From: Alteromonas sp. 1_MG-2023
Lineage (GTDB): Bacteria > Pseudomonadota > Gammaproteobacteria > Enterobacterales > Alteromonadaceae
Reading direction: 5' to 3'
DNA length: 64,000 bases
NCBI RefSeq assembly: GCF_030547075.1
Contig: NZ_JAUOQH010000005.1
Coordinates: forward strand, 1 to 64,000
How positions within the stretch are numbered: the first letter of the stretch is position 1; the number at the start of each line of letters is the position of its first letter. Below, piece after piece: positions 20,245 through 32,891 of this stretch. The notes beneath the pieces were generated by a model that saw only the letters and a program-made list of their open reading frames with translations, did not search any database and was not told the DNA's origin. Made by a program: the position numbers and the translations under genes.

Positions 20245-20268
20245 TGTAGGTTTGTCTGAAACACTACA
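20245..20268. promoter_or_regulatory. imperfect palindrome upstream of the Csr-type RNA candidate
   Basis: TGTAG (20245-20249) and CTACA (20264-20268) are inverted arms around a partly symmetric centre containing TTT/AAA. It lies just upstream of a TACTAAAT-type -10 (about 20268-20275). GacA/UvrY sites have TGTAAG/CTTACA arms with a closer spacing, so the resemblance is partial. Confidence 0.35.
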
Positions 20269-20279
20269 TACTAAATAAC

Positions 20280-20478
20280 AAGAATAATAATAAAAATACA
20301 ACATGGAAGATTGGATAAAGCGCCAAGAAGGCCAAGAACAAAAATGAGCTCTGCAAAAACCAACAAAAAGGGGAGCCAAGCTGGGAAGCACAAATACACA
20401 TAGACGTGTAAATAACGGGAGAGGTGTCATCTGACACTCAAACAATGTAAGGTGATGGCGAAAGTCATCGCCTTTTTT
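20280..20478 (+). ncRNA. candidate CsrB/CsrC-type regulatory RNA
   Basis: An A-rich non-coding segment ending in a strong terminator, with five GGA motifs (20305, 20313, 20372, 20384, 20418). The first, ACATGGAAGA, nearly matches the CsrA SELEX core ACAnGGAnGU; the fourth sits in the loop of a GCT-GGGA-AGC hairpin. A further perfect hairpin GTGTCA-TC-TGACAC is at 20424-20437. In E. coli csrC lies between engB (yihA) and yihI, exactly this neighbourhood apart from the cytochrome gene. Against it: only five motifs, and two tiny overlapping frames (20303-20347, 20344-20403) exist. The 5' end is estimated. Confidence 0.5.
20449..20478 (+). terminator. terminator of the Csr-type RNA candidate
   Basis: AAGGTGATG pairs with CATCGCCTT (one G-U pair) around an 8-nt loop, followed by six T. 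It is 150-290 bp beyond the cytochrome gene, far for that gene alone, supporting an independent transcript. The remaining DNA up to yihI holds a TATAAT at 20653-20658, the likely yihI -10. Confidence 0.8.
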
Positions 20479-20696
20479 CTTATCTGAAGAAAAGTTTTAT
20501 CCTAGGTTACTCCCCTCTTTGCATCACTACATATCTACTTTTCCCCTCATTGAGGTTAATATACTCCCTATAAACTTGTAAAGAAGCTGTCAGTACATTC
20601 ACTTTCCAATGAATCATGTTGCATTGATGAAGAAGCTTTGAGCAATTCGCGCTATAATACGCACTTTCAATCACTAAAATTTGATACCTTTTATAT

Positions 20697-21209
20697 ATGG
20701 CACGATCAAAAAAGTCTCGTAAAGTTGGACTCATTGGCGTCAGGAAAGATCCTGACCGTAAACCTGGGCAAAAGCGTCTGGAAAGTACTCCTCGTCCAAA
20801 GAAGCACAAAGGCAAACCTGCTGGTAGCCGTCATAACGTTGAGCAAGGTGATAACGCATCGTCTAAACGTCGCGAGAACCAAGACCCACGTTTAGGCAGT
20901 AAAAAACCTATTCCTTTGGTCGTTAAAAAAGCGGCAGTTACTACGCCGACCCAAAAGAAAAAGTTTGCTACACCAAGTGAAGAGTTAGCCGCACTTGAAG
21001 CCGATCAACGTTTAGCGTCATTGTTAGATAAGCTTGACGATGACAATAAACTTACCAAAGAGCAACAATCTTACGTTGATGAAAAAATGGCCCGCCATCG
21101 CATTCTTTGTGATTTGCTTGGCATCGTAGAAGACGATGATGAAGATGACGACGAGACGGATCCATTTGATGATTTAGACGCTATAGATATCAACGACTTT
21201 AAGAAATAG
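20697..21209 (+). CDS. yihI: Der GTPase-activating protein YihI
   Basis: A 170-residue modulator of the ribosome-assembly GTPase Der. It shows the family's layout: a very basic, Lys/Arg-rich N-terminal half (ARSKKSRKVG...RPKKHKG), the DPRLGSKKPIPL signature, a short helical middle (LASLLDKLDDDNKLTKEQQS) and a strongly acidic tail (EDDDEDDDE). A TATAAT 44 bp upstream is a likely -10. The membrane-anchored DUF2489 gene follows by 18 bp. Confidence 0.92.
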   Translation: MARSKKSRKVGLIGVRKDPDRKPGQKRLESTPRPKKHKGKPAGSRHNVEQGDNASSKRRENQDPRLGSKKPIPLVVKKAAVTTPTQKKKFATPSEELAALEADQRLASLLDKLDDDNKLTKEQQSYVDEKMARHRILCDLLGIVEDDDEDDDETDPFDDLDAIDINDFKK

Positions 21210-21227
21210 TAAGGCGGGCTCTGTTTT

Positions 21228-21680
21228 ATGCTTTGGACAGTGTTAGTTATTGTGGCGTTATTAATTATAGTAGCGCTTAGTTACTATGCAGGTCGTTTGT
21301 TGTTCCAATTAAAGCAACAAAATCAACGTCAAAAAAAGATAAGAGACGAACGCATAGAATCTATTAGCGAAAGTATTATTACAATCGCTAAGGCAATGGA
21401 GCAACAACAGTGCGACTTGTCTGAAGGTGTGATTAGGATTGTTAATTTACTGGGTGCACTACCCATTTTGTCGCCACCAGACCATAAAGCTTCCTACCCT
21501 CATACCTACGCATTATTCTTGGAAGTCAGTGGTTTTGCCGTACTCGAAGACAGACAAAAGCTATCTAAACAAGAAAGGCGTAAGCAAGACATTGCTAGAG
21601 AGCAAATTGAGTCAGATTATGAATCTAAAGTATTAAGCGAGATACCGGCAATAAAGTCTTATTGCCAGTCTATTAGCTAG
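21228..21680 (+). CDS. DUF2489 membrane-anchored protein
   Basis: A 150-residue protein with one N-terminal transmembrane helix (about residues 3-25), then a charged coiled-coil-like stretch and the DUF2489 core (GVIRIVNLLGALPILSPPD, HTYALFLEVSGFA). Function unknown. It is found downstream of yihI in related genera and is likely co-transcribed with it; a terminator follows. Confidence 0.85.
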   Translation: MLWTVLVIVALLIIVALSYYAGRLLFQLKQQNQRQKKIRDERIESISESIITIAKAMEQQQCDLSEGVIRIVNLLGALPILSPPDHKASYPHTYALFLEVSGFAVLEDRQKLSKQERRKQDIAREQIESDYESKVLSEIPAIKSYCQSIS

Positions 21681-21722
21681 ATACTTGTTGCTAGTCGAAT
21701 AGTAGCTGTAAACATCTTAAAG

Positions 21723-21746
21723 GCGCTTCTTATGAAGCGCTTTTTT
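21723..21746 (+). terminator. Rho-independent terminator of yihI-DUF2489
   Basis: GCGCTTC, loop TTAT, GAAGCGC, then six T. It lies 43 bp after the DUF2489 stop, and between convergent transcription units (tag is on the minus strand). Confidence 0.85.
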
Positions 21747-21776
21747 ATTGGGGTTTTGTTGGGATTTTATTGTAGA

Positions 21777-22364
21777 TTAGCGCCTCGCTAAACGACGGGT
21801 TTCCTCGTAGCAGTGGCAGCCTATAACATGGTCGTTCACTATGCCTACCGCTTGCATGAATGCATAACAAATCGTTTCACCCACAAATGAGAAGCCCTCT
21901 TTTTTCAGCGCCTTCGACATAGCTTTGGATTCAGCGGTAAAAGTAGGCGCCTCTTTAAAGTCTTTCCATTCATTGATGATGGTTTTACCGTCGGTAAACT
22001 GCCAAATAAAGTCAGAAAAACCCTGGCGCTTTTCGATATTTAAATAGCCATGAGCATTTTTAATAATTGACGCCACTTTCAGCTTGTTGCGCACAATACC
22101 AGGGTTCTGCAGGCATGCCACTATTTCTTGCTCATCCATTTGAATTATCTTTGTAGGTTCAAAGTCGTGAAAAGCGGCTTCATAATTTGCTTGTTTTTTT
22201 AAGATGGTTATCCACGACAATCCGGCTTGTTGACCATCTAAACACAGTTTCGCGAACAACTCTTTGCTGTCTAAAACGGGTCGCCCCCACTGCTCATCGT
22301 GGTATTTTTGATATAGAGGGTCATCACTTACCCATCCACAACGATTCAATCCAGTTGATGTCAT
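21777..22364 (-). CDS. tag: DNA-3-methyladenine glycosylase I
   Basis: Excises 3-methyladenine from alkylated DNA. Family landmarks: NRCGWVSDDPLYQKYHDEQWG at the start (zinc Cys and His), LCLDGQQAGLSWITILKK with the catalytic-pocket Glu/Trp region, ALKKEGFSFVGETICYAFMQ, and DHVIGCHCY with the second zinc His and Cys. I use the ATG at 22364; the frame extends to a TTG at 22385, which lacks family support. It is divergent from glyQ. Confidence 0.95.
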   Translation of the reverse strand: MTSTGLNRCGWVSDDPLYQKYHDEQWGRPVLDSKELFAKLCLDGQQAGLSWITILKKQANYEAAFHDFEPTKIIQMDEQEIVACLQNPGIVRNKLKVASIIKNAHGYLNIEKRQGFSDFIWQFTDGKTIINEWKDFKEAPTFTAESKAMSKALKKEGFSFVGETICYAFMQAVGIVNDHVIGCHCYEETRRLARR

Positions 22365-22513
22365 AATCTTAAATCGCCTCTTCAATCGACCTTTTAGTCA
22401 TCTTTTAGCGGGTTTCATGGCGCTTTTTAACGCTTTACACCTACATACTATGCGTTACAAATTGTATACTATCCCACCTTTGAAGATACAGATAACCAAT
22501 AAGCAGCGGATGT

Positions 22514-23419
22514 ATGCAGAAATACGATATTAATACCTTTCAAGGTTTGATCCTTGCGCTTCAAGATTATTGGGCGCGTCAGGGGTGCGTAATCATTCAG
22601 CCCCTTGATATGGAAGTAGGTGCGGGTACCTTTCACCCAATGACATTTCTTCGCTCACTAGGCCCAGAGCCTATGAGCAGTGCCTATGTTCAAACTTGCC
22701 GTCGCCCTACTGATGGACGTTACGGTGAAAACCCAAATCGCTTACAACATTATTACCAGTTCCAAGTCATGTTGAAGCCTTCTCCTGACAATATTCAGGA
22801 ATTGTATTTGGGTTCCTTGAAAGAATTAGGTTTCGATCCACTGGTGCATGACATTCGCTTCGTTGAAGACAACTGGGAGTCACCTACCCTTGGCGCCTGG
22901 GGCCTTGGTTGGGAAGTATGGCTTAATGGTATGGAAGTGACTCAGTTCACTTACTTCCAACAAGTTGGCGGTATTGAATGTAAGCCAGTTACCGGCGAAA
23001 TTACTTATGGCCTAGAACGTTTAGCCATGTATGTACAAGGCGTAGATAGCATTTACGACTTAGTATGGGCAGATGGCCCTATGGGTAAAGTCACCTATGG
23101 CGATGTATTCCATCAAAATGAAGTAGAGCAATCTACCTATAACTTTGAATATGCCAACGTCGATGCCCTATTCCGTACATTCGATGAATGCGAAGCAGCT
23201 AGCCAACTACTTATCGAGAAGAATTTACCACTACCTGCCTACGAGCAAGTAATGAAGGCATCTCACGCATTTAATATGCTAGATGCTCGCCATGCTATTT
23301 CAGTGACAGAGCGTCAACGCTACATTTTACGTGTACGTACGCTTGCAAAAGCATGTGCTGAAAGCTATTTCCAGAAGCGTGAAGCGCTTGGTTTCCCACT
23401 TTGTAATAAGGAGTCTTAA
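22514..23419 (+). CDS. glyQ: glycyl-tRNA synthetase alpha subunit
   Basis: Catalytic class II subunit of the bacterial alpha2-beta2 GlyRS. The first residues ([19 protein letters not shown]), [34 protein letters not shown] with the class II motif 2 Arg, and [20 protein letters not shown] (motif 3) are all near-invariant. The length of 301 is standard. AGCGGA lies just before the ATG. It forms an operon with glyS 2 bp downstream. Confidence 0.98.
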   Translation: MQKYDINTFQGLILALQDYWARQGCVIIQPLDMEVGAGTFHPMTFLRSLGPEPMSSAYVQTCRRPTDGRYGENPNRLQHYYQFQVMLKPSPDNIQELYLGSLKELGFDPLVHDIRFVEDNWESPTLGAWGLGWEVWLNGMEVTQFTYFQQVGGIECKPVTGEITYGLERLAMYVQGVDSIYDLVWADGPMGKVTYGDVFHQNEVEQSTYNFEYANVDALFRTFDECEAASQLLIEKNLPLPAYEQVMKASHAFNMLDARHAISVTERQRYILRVRTLAKACAESYFQKREALGFPLCNKES

Positions 23420-23421
23420 GG

Positions 23422-25500
23422 GTGCGAACAGAGAATTGTTTGATAGAGCTTGGAACAGAAGAGCTTCCACCTAAAGCGCTTAAGTCTCTTGGCGAAGCCT
23501 TTGCACAGCAATTTGAGGCAGCACTTAGCGCTGCTGAGCTTAGTTTTACCAGCGTAAGCTGGTTTGCTGCACCACGTCGCTTAGCGGTTTATGTCTCTGC
23601 GTTGGCTGAAAGCCAAGCTGATAAAACGGTAGAAAAACGCGGCCCTGCTGTAAGTGCCGCTTTTGATGCAGGTGGCAACCCTACTAAGGCCGCTCAAGGT
23701 TGGGCCCGTGGTAATGGTATTAGTGTAGAAGATGCTGAACGCCTTGTTACCGACAAAGGTGAATGGCTGTTGCACAAAGCGCACGTGCCAGGCAAACAGA
23801 TTGGCGAGTTACTAGAGTCTTTACTTAACCAGGCTATTGCTAAGCTTCCTATCCCTAAAGCGATGCGTTGGGGCAATTACACTACGCAATTTATTCGTCC
23901 AGTTCATACCCTTACTGCGTTGTATGGCAGTGAAGTAGTGAACTTGACCGCGTTAGGCTTAGCAAGCGGCAGAACTATTCAAGGGCATCGTTTCCATGGT
24001 GAAGCACGCTTTGAGCTAGACCATGCCGATAATTACGCAAGTGCGTTGGAAGCCCATTATGTGGTAGCTGATTTTACCGCGCGCAAAGACAAGGTACGTC
24101 AGCAGCTTCAAACTGCTGCTGATGCGCTTTCGCTTACACCTGATTTTAATGAAGATCTTCTTGAAGAAATTGCCTCACTGGTTGAATGGCCGGTAGTGAT
24201 GCAAGCAAGTTTTGAAGAAGGCTTCTTAGCGGTGCCTAAAGAAGCGCTTATCTACACCATGAAAGACGATCAGAAATACGTCCCATTGCTTGATAACGAA
24301 GGTCAGCTTTCTAATACGTTCTTATTTGTAAGTAATATTGAAAGCCAAGATCCTATTCAGGTAATAAGCGGAAATGAAAAAGTTATTCGCCCTCGCCTAG
24401 CTGATGCTGAGTTCTTCTTTAACAGTGATAAAAAGACATCACTTGAAAGCAGACTTGCCAGCCTTGAGAGCGTGCTTTTCCAAAAGCAATTAGGAACACT
24501 TAAAGAAAAATCTGAACGTATTTCTGCGTTATCCGGTTTTATTGCATCACAAATCGACGCGAGTGAAGCCCTTGCGGCTCGTGCAGGTTTACTTGCTAAA
24601 ACTGATTTAATGACCAACATGGTTATGGAATTCCCAGACGTACAAGGCGTTATGGGGAAATACTATGCGTTAAATGATGGTGAAGATGCTGCGGTTGCTG
24701 AAGCCCTGTACGAACAGTATATGCCTAGGTTTGCTGGCGATGCTTTACCTTCCCAAGGCGTTAGTGCTGCAGTAGCGCTTGCTGACAAGCTAGATACGCT
24801 GGTTGGTATTTTTGGTATAGGTCAACTACCGAAAGGTGACAAAGACCCGTTCGCGTTACGCCGTGCCGCTATTGGTGTGCTACGTATTATTACCGAGCTT
24901 TCACTGCCTCTCGATCTTGAAGCGCTTGTTGCTAAAGCCGGTGAAGTGTACGGAGATAAGCTTTCTAACCAAGACTTCCAAGCACAGGTTGTCGACTTTG
25001 TATTAGCAAGATTTGTCGCGGTGTTGCAAGACCAGGGTATCGCTATTGATGTTATTCAAGCGGTATCTGCCAGACGCCCTACTCAACCAAGCGATTATGT
25101 AGCCCGTGTAAACGCCGTAGCCGAGTTTAAACAACTTGAAGAAGCCCAAGCATTGGCAGCTGCTAATAAGCGTGTTGCGAACATTCTAGCGAAGCAAGGT
25201 GTCGATAGTAGCGTCAATGCTTCTATAGATGAATCATTGCTAAGTGAAGATGCTGAAAAAGCACTTTATAGCGCGCTAGTTTCTGCTGAGACTGTGGTAA
25301 CCACAGCTGTTGCTACTCAAGATTACACTAAGATACTTTCGACTATGGCTACCCTACGTAGCGCCATTGATAGTTTCTTCGATGACGTAATGGTAATGGC
25401 TGAAGATGACGCGGTTAAACAAAACAGACTTGCGTTGTTATCGCTTTTAAGGCAACTTTTCCTAACTACCGCAGATGTTTCCTTGTTAGCGAAGTCTTAA
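23422..25500 (+). CDS. glyS: glycyl-tRNA synthetase beta subunit
   Basis: tRNA-recognition subunit of GlyRS, 692 residues. It starts with [15 protein letters not shown], has the central [25 protein letters not shown] (HD-like fold), and ends with the anticodon-binding domain ([18 protein letters not shown]). The start codon is GTG with AAGGAG 8 nt upstream, located inside the glyQ tail. It is followed by a strong terminator. Confidence 0.98.
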   Translation: MRTENCLIELGTEELPPKALKSLGEAFAQQFEAALSAAELSFTSVSWFAAPRRLAVYVSALAESQADKTVEKRGPAVSAAFDAGGNPTKAAQGWARGNGISVEDAERLVTDKGEWLLHKAHVPGKQIGELLESLLNQAIAKLPIPKAMRWGNYTTQFIRPVHTLTALYGSEVVNLTALGLASGRTIQGHRFHGEARFELDHADNYASALEAHYVVADFTARKDKVRQQLQTAADALSLTPDFNEDLLEEIASLVEWPVVMQASFEEGFLAVPKEALIYTMKDDQKYVPLLDNEGQLSNTFLFVSNIESQDPIQVISGNEKVIRPRLADAEFFFNSDKKTSLESRLASLESVLFQKQLGTLKEKSERISALSGFIASQIDASEALAARAGLLAKTDLMTNMVMEFPDVQGVMGKYYALNDGEDAAVAEALYEQYMPRFAGDALPSQGVSAAVALADKLDTLVGIFGIGQLPKGDKDPFALRRAAIGVLRIITELSLPLDLEALVAKAGEVYGDKLSNQDFQAQVVDFVLARFVAVLQDQGIAIDVIQAVSARRPTQPSDYVARVNAVAEFKQLEEAQALAAANKRVANILAKQGVDSSVNASIDESLLSEDAEKALYSALVSAETVVTTAVATQDYTKILSTMATLRSAIDSFFDDVMVMAEDDAVKQNRLALLSLLRQLFLTTADVSLLAKS

Positions 25501-25530
25501 GTTAGTTTGGTAAGTAAGTTATAGACTAAA

Positions 25531-25559
25531 AACGCTCAACATCTGTTGGGCGTTTTTTT
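25531..25559 (+). terminator. glyQS Rho-independent terminator
   Basis: AACGCTCAAC pairs with GTTGGGCGTT (one G-U pair) around ATCT, followed by five T and more. It separates glyS from the small lipoprotein gene. Confidence 0.85.
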
Positions 25560-25571
25560 ATTGGAGTTAAT

Positions 25572-26018
25572 GTGAATAAAACCCTATTAATCATTATTTT
25601 TTCGCTTTTTGTTTCTGCTTGTTCAAGCAGAAGTGGTTTTTCTATTCCAGAAGTAGCCCAGCCATCACCAAAAATTCAGTTTGAAAACTTGTTCCTTCGA
25701 GGCGTATTTAATTGGTGGGAAGCAACATCGGCCTATCAATTTAAAAAAGATAGTAAGGGTTGGTACGTCAATGTAGAGCTTATTGCTGATGGACAACCCT
25801 ATGACTTTCGTTTGTCTGATGCTATTTGGACGCCGAGTCAAAGTTGTGGAGGTAACTACAAGGGCCAGCCTGTCATGGTAAGCACTAAAATATTTTTAGT
25901 CTGCAAACAAGGCTCTGAAAACCTACAATTTACACCCTCCAATACGGGTATTTATCGCTTTCAGGTTGCTCCTGCAGATGACAATGAAGTGAGTTTGGTG
26001 ATAACGAGAATGCCGTAG
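25572..26018 (+). CDS. small lipoprotein with E-set/CBM48-like domain
   Basis: A 148-residue predicted lipoprotein: hydrophobic signal ending in FVSAC (lipobox, Cys at about residue 17). The mature part (FLRGVFNWWEATSAYQF..., GWYVNVELIADGQPYDFRL) resembles the beta-sandwich E-set/carbohydrate-recognition modules found on amylases and pullulanases, but no catalytic domain is present. That reading is inference. The start is GTG at 25572 with GGAG upstream. It begins 12 bp after the glyS terminator and has its own terminator, so expression depends on read-through or a promoter inside the terminator region. Confidence 0.75.
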   Translation: MNKTLLIIIFSLFVSACSSRSGFSIPEVAQPSPKIQFENLFLRGVFNWWEATSAYQFKKDSKGWYVNVELIADGQPYDFRLSDAIWTPSQSCGGNYKGQPVMVSTKIFLVCKQGSENLQFTPSNTGIYRFQVAPADDNEVSLVITRMP

Positions 26019-26072
26019 GGCCTTAGTTCCTGACCGCTTACGTCACTGATTCATCGCGCTACAATGAAGAAT

Positions 26073-26100
26073 AAGAGTAGGCATTAAGCCTACTCTTTTT
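26073..26100 (+). terminator. Rho-independent terminator after the small lipoprotein
   Basis: AAGAGTAGGC and GCCTACTCTT form a perfect 10-bp stem with loop ATTAA, followed by TTTTT. The symmetry lets it work for the minus-strand phosphatase gene too. Confidence 0.85.
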
Positions 26101-26183
26101 TAATCTGGTTTTTGGTATTAGCGTATTGTTATCTCAATTACTTACACCTAATTCCTACCTTTCCTATCCCTAATTATCGCTGA

Positions 26184-27866
26184 TTAACGCTCGACTAAAA
26201 TCGTCACTACGTTGTCATATTGTCGTTGCTCAAATTCACCTGTCGCCACACCAGTATCATCCGTTAATGGAAAGACATAGCGCGGCGTCATTATGACTTC
26301 ATAATCATCAGTACCCGATGGAATAACCTCTACTTCTAAAAAGCCATAATGTTTACCACCCGACACTAGCTTTGCCCCTTCCCATACTTCAGGCGCGTCT
26401 CCATGGGCGCTCCAATGGGTTTCTTGCGCTTCAAGTGGTAGCAAGTCAAATGGTACATAATCTGTTGTAGGCGGATACCCTGGGCCGCGCAAACCATCAC
26501 CGGCAAAACCTACATCCCAATAGCTTACGCCATTAATGCTCACATATTCTAAAAGCTCGTCATGGCCGGAAAGCACTGCAGTAACACCATATTGCTCAAA
26601 GAGGTTTTGATAGACTCGCATTGGCATACCTGATTGCGTATCTTCATTTTCAGCTATTCCGGCATCACCGGAAGGTAAGCTATGCACACCTGTACCAAAA
26701 GCACTATGATGGAACTGCACGAATATTATTTGGCCCATTGATTGAGCTTCGCTTAACGCTTGTTGAGCCCATTCCCATTGTTCACTACCGGGATTAAAAT
26801 CTGGAACACTAGACGCTTCACCATCTATAAAAAGATTAGTATCTTCGCTTTGCTCATCATCATTCCCGTTAGACGAATCTAGTGTTATTAGTGTGACAGG
26901 CCCGTAATCTACACGATAGTAACGTTTTTCATAGCGCGCATTTGTTGCATCGTTTGTTGGTAAATCCCAATAGGTACTCCACTTATCATAAGAGAGCATT
27001 GATGCTAACGTGTTATACCCAGTGTCATCAGGGTGCCAATAGTTCTCATGGTTTCCTAAGGCCGGAAAGATAGGAGTAGAGGTTGCCAACGCTCCCCATT
27101 CGCCGGCGCTGTGACGCCAAAACTCATCCCAGTCAAGTTGTCGCCCACCTTTCTCAACTAAATCTCCTGCTATTACCCAGAAGTCAGGGCTTTGTGATTC
27201 TGCGTATATTAGGTTTTGATGAAAGCCTATAGTTTGATCTACTGGATATTGACGCGTATAGGTGTCTGGATCTGTACCTAGTTTGTCTCCCCCGATGGCC
27301 AACGCACTTGCTGTCCAGCGCACTGTTTTTTCCGTTGATTCAGGTTCGGTCTCCATATCAGACATAGCAATGAATTTTATTGTTTCGCGGCTACCAACAG
27401 TAGGGGCAGATTTTAGTGTTGATGAGAAGTCTTCTACCCCCTGCTGCTCAACTTTATACTCGTAGTTAGTGCTTGGGCTAAGGCCAGATATTCTCACACT
27501 GTGTTTATAGCTTACTGCAGGCGCCTCGCCTTCTACTGCGTCACTGTGCACTTCACTATAGTTCTCTTCGCTATGAATATAAGTAACTTCTGAATCGCCA
27601 TAGCTAAGTGACTCGGCTAATACTGGCTCTGAAATGAATGCGCCTATATCTTCAATGGTGACGGTTCCAGGTTCATCGAGCTCGCTAAACCAAGTTACCG
27701 TGATTTCATTTTCTGTTGGGTTCTGTACATAAGGTAGGACAGAATAGCTGTGTGCAATTGCTTCATCGCTAGGTGGGTTATCGCTGCTGTTACAACCAGA
27801 AATCACTGCCGCCAGCAGTATGCTCGAAATTAGTTTGTTGCGTATTGAGGGGGTCATTAAGCTCAT
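26184..27866 (-). CDS. purple acid phosphatase-like metallophosphoesterase lipoprotein
   Basis: A 560-residue exported protein: lipobox ISGC with Cys25, an N-terminal fibronectin III-like domain (about 45-155; ending SVRISGLSPSTNYEYKV as in purple acid phosphatases), then a calcineurin-like phosphoesterase domain. Metal-site motifs in order: AMSDME, VIAGDLVEKGG, PALGNHENYW, FVQFHHSAFG and SGHDELLEY. The usual final GHxH is GHDE here, so one metal ligand seems altered. Substrate unknown; phosphate scavenging is a guess. AAAGGA precedes two possible ATGs (27866, 27857). It is an isolated unit. Confidence 0.8.
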   Translation of the reverse strand: MSLMTPSIRNKLISSILLAAVISGCNSSDNPPSDEAIAHSYSVLPYVQNPTENEITVTWFSELDEPGTVTIEDIGAFISEPVLAESLSYGDSEVTYIHSEENYSEVHSDAVEGEAPAVSYKHSVRISGLSPSTNYEYKVEQQGVEDFSSTLKSAPTVGSRETIKFIAMSDMETEPESTEKTVRWTASALAIGGDKLGTDPDTYTRQYPVDQTIGFHQNLIYAESQSPDFWVIAGDLVEKGGRQLDWDEFWRHSAGEWGALATSTPIFPALGNHENYWHPDDTGYNTLASMLSYDKWSTYWDLPTNDATNARYEKRYYRVDYGPVTLITLDSSNGNDDEQSEDTNLFIDGEASSVPDFNPGSEQWEWAQQALSEAQSMGQIIFVQFHHSAFGTGVHSLPSGDAGIAENEDTQSGMPMRVYQNLFEQYGVTAVLSGHDELLEYVSINGVSYWDVGFAGDGLRGPGYPPTTDYVPFDLLPLEAQETHWSAHGDAPEVWEGAKLVSGGKHYGFLEVEVIPSGTDDYEVIMTPRYVFPLTDDTGVATGEFEQRQYDNVVTILVER

Positions 27867-28041
27867 ATCCTTTGTGTAATCTTCGAATTAAACTATTCTT
27901 CTAGTCGTTTGAATTCAGTGATATTTAACGTGCGGATATAATAGATAAGCGATAAGGCGGTTTAATTACATTTTCACGAACGTTTTATGTTTGTTTTGCT
28001 ACTCACTTCTTTTGTTGCAATAGATACAACCTGTTGTTTAA

Positions 28042-28086
28042 AAATAAAAAAGCCCGGATTCTTTTTGTTAAAGAAGCCAGGCTTTT
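28042..28086 (-). terminator. gyrB Rho-independent terminator
   Basis: On the minus strand a 15-bp stem with two mismatches (AAGCCTGGCTTCTTT against AAAGAATCCGGGCTT) is followed by TTTTATTTTT. It lies 40 bp beyond the gyrB stop. The rest of the gap to the phosphatase gene shows no other feature. Confidence 0.8.
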
Positions 28087-28125
28087 CTTTATCTCTTCAC
28101 ACTAAGGTTTGGGGTCATTGACCTC

Positions 28126-31643
<3,518 letters not shown>

Positions 31644-31681
31644 AAGAAGACTCGGTAAAACGCACGGTAATAAAAGATAAA

Positions 31682-31734
31682 CGGCGATGGAATGAATCTA
31701 AAAATCCTAGAATTTAGATCCACACGCATCGCCG
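31682..31734 (-). other. nested inverted repeat between dnaN and recF
   Basis: CGGCGATG (31682-31689) pairs with CATCGCCG (31727-31734), and inside ATCTAAA (31696-31702) pairs with TTTAGAT (31713-31719). On the minus strand the structure is followed by TTTATCTTTTATT, so it could be a weak terminator/attenuator or an RNA-processing hairpin separating dnaN from recF-gyrB. Confidence 0.65.
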
Positions 31735-31758
31735 ATAAATAATGAAATGTATTAATAA

Positions 31759-32859
31759 TTACAAACGCATTGGCATAATGACATAAAGTGCAGCATCGTC
31801 GGCAGCATCTTCAATCAATGCACTCGCGTTAGAATCTGATAGACTGATTTTCACATCATCAGAGCCCAATGAATTAAGTACATCGATAAGATACGCAACA
31901 TTGAAGCCAATCTCTAAATCGTCACCTTGATAATTTACATCTACAATTTCTTCCGCTTCTTCTTGCTCTGGGTTATTTGCTGTAATTTTCAATTCACCAG
32001 AAGAAAGATTTAATCGAACACCGCGGAATTTTTCGTTAGATAAAATAGCGGCACGAGAAAACGCATCTTTTAATACCGCTTTGCTAGCAACTATTTCTTT
32101 ATCGCCATCTTGTGGAAGTACGCGACGATAATCAGGGAATCGGCCATCTACCAATTTAGAGGTAAAGATGAAGTCATTTGAGAATATACGCAGGTGATTC
32201 GCACCAATTTGTACTTTCAGTGATTTATCGTCATCCGTGATCAAACGAGAAATCTCAAGCACACCCTTACGAGGAATAATGACTTGCCGAGCAGGTAGAG
32301 TTGTTTCGTAGCTTAGTCTGCACAGTGCTAAACGATGGCCATCAGTTGCTACGGTACGAATAATATTTTCTTCCGTCTCAAGGGACATACCGTTCAAATA
32401 ATAACGTACATCTTGCTGCGCCATCGAGAAGCTTGTTGAATCAATTAAACACTTCATATCACTGCAGGTGATTTCAAACTCTACTTCGCCTTCCCAATCT
32501 TCAAGGTTGGGATAATCATTGGCTGATAACGTAGATAGGGTGTAACGACCACGCCCTGCTTTAATAAGCGCCTTGTTACCATCAATAGAGAAATGAATAT
32601 CGGTGCCTTCAGAAATACCGCGAATGATATCGAAGAGTTTCTTGGCAGGAACGGTTATTTCGCCCTCGGTGAACTCCCCTTCTAGCTTAACACTAGAAAT
32701 GAGTTCAACCTCTAAATCTGTACCTGTTAACCATAGTGCGTCTTCACTAACTTTAATGAGCACGTTGGAAAGGATAGGTAAAGTGTGTCTACGCTCTACA
32801 GCCCCCGATACCAGCTGAAGGGGTTGTAAAAATTGTTCGCGGCTTATACTAAATTTCAT
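31759..32859 (-). CDS. dnaN: DNA polymerase III beta sliding clamp
   Basis: Ring-shaped processivity clamp, 366 residues as in E. coli. It starts with MKFSISREQFLQPLQLVSGAV-type family sequence, has TLPILSNVLIKV, the central TDGHRLALCRL, and the invariant C-terminus YVIMPMRL. It lies 32 bp after dnaA in the same operon. Confidence 0.98.
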   Translation of the reverse strand: MKFSISREQFLQPLQLVSGAVERRHTLPILSNVLIKVSEDALWLTGTDLEVELISSVKLEGEFTEGEITVPAKKLFDIIRGISEGTDIHFSIDGNKALIKAGRGRYTLSTLSANDYPNLEDWEGEVEFEITCSDMKCLIDSTSFSMAQQDVRYYLNGMSLETEENIIRTVATDGHRLALCRLSYETTLPARQVIIPRKGVLEISRLITDDDKSLKVQIGANHLRIFSNDFIFTSKLVDGRFPDYRRVLPQDGDKEIVASKAVLKDAFSRAAILSNEKFRGVRLNLSSGELKITANNPEQEEAEEIVDVNYQGDDLEIGFNVAYLIDVLNSLGSDDVKISLSDSNASALIEDAADDAALYVIMPMRL

Positions 32860-32891
32860 TGCTGTGCTATCTCGCCTCTAAAGGTCATTTT

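Noticed and set aside
20245-20268. TGTAG/CTACA palindrome as a true GacA/UvrY box
   Set aside because: Known boxes are 18 bp with TGTAAG/CTTACA arms; here the arms are 24 bp end to end and only 5 bp match. Kept only as a low-confidence regulatory element.
20212-20815. Minus-strand frames of 77 and 102 codons opposite the Csr-type RNA candidate and the yihI start
   Set aside because: Cys/Phe/Leu-rich antisense translations without a ribosome site; they overlap the yihI coding region and a clear terminator.
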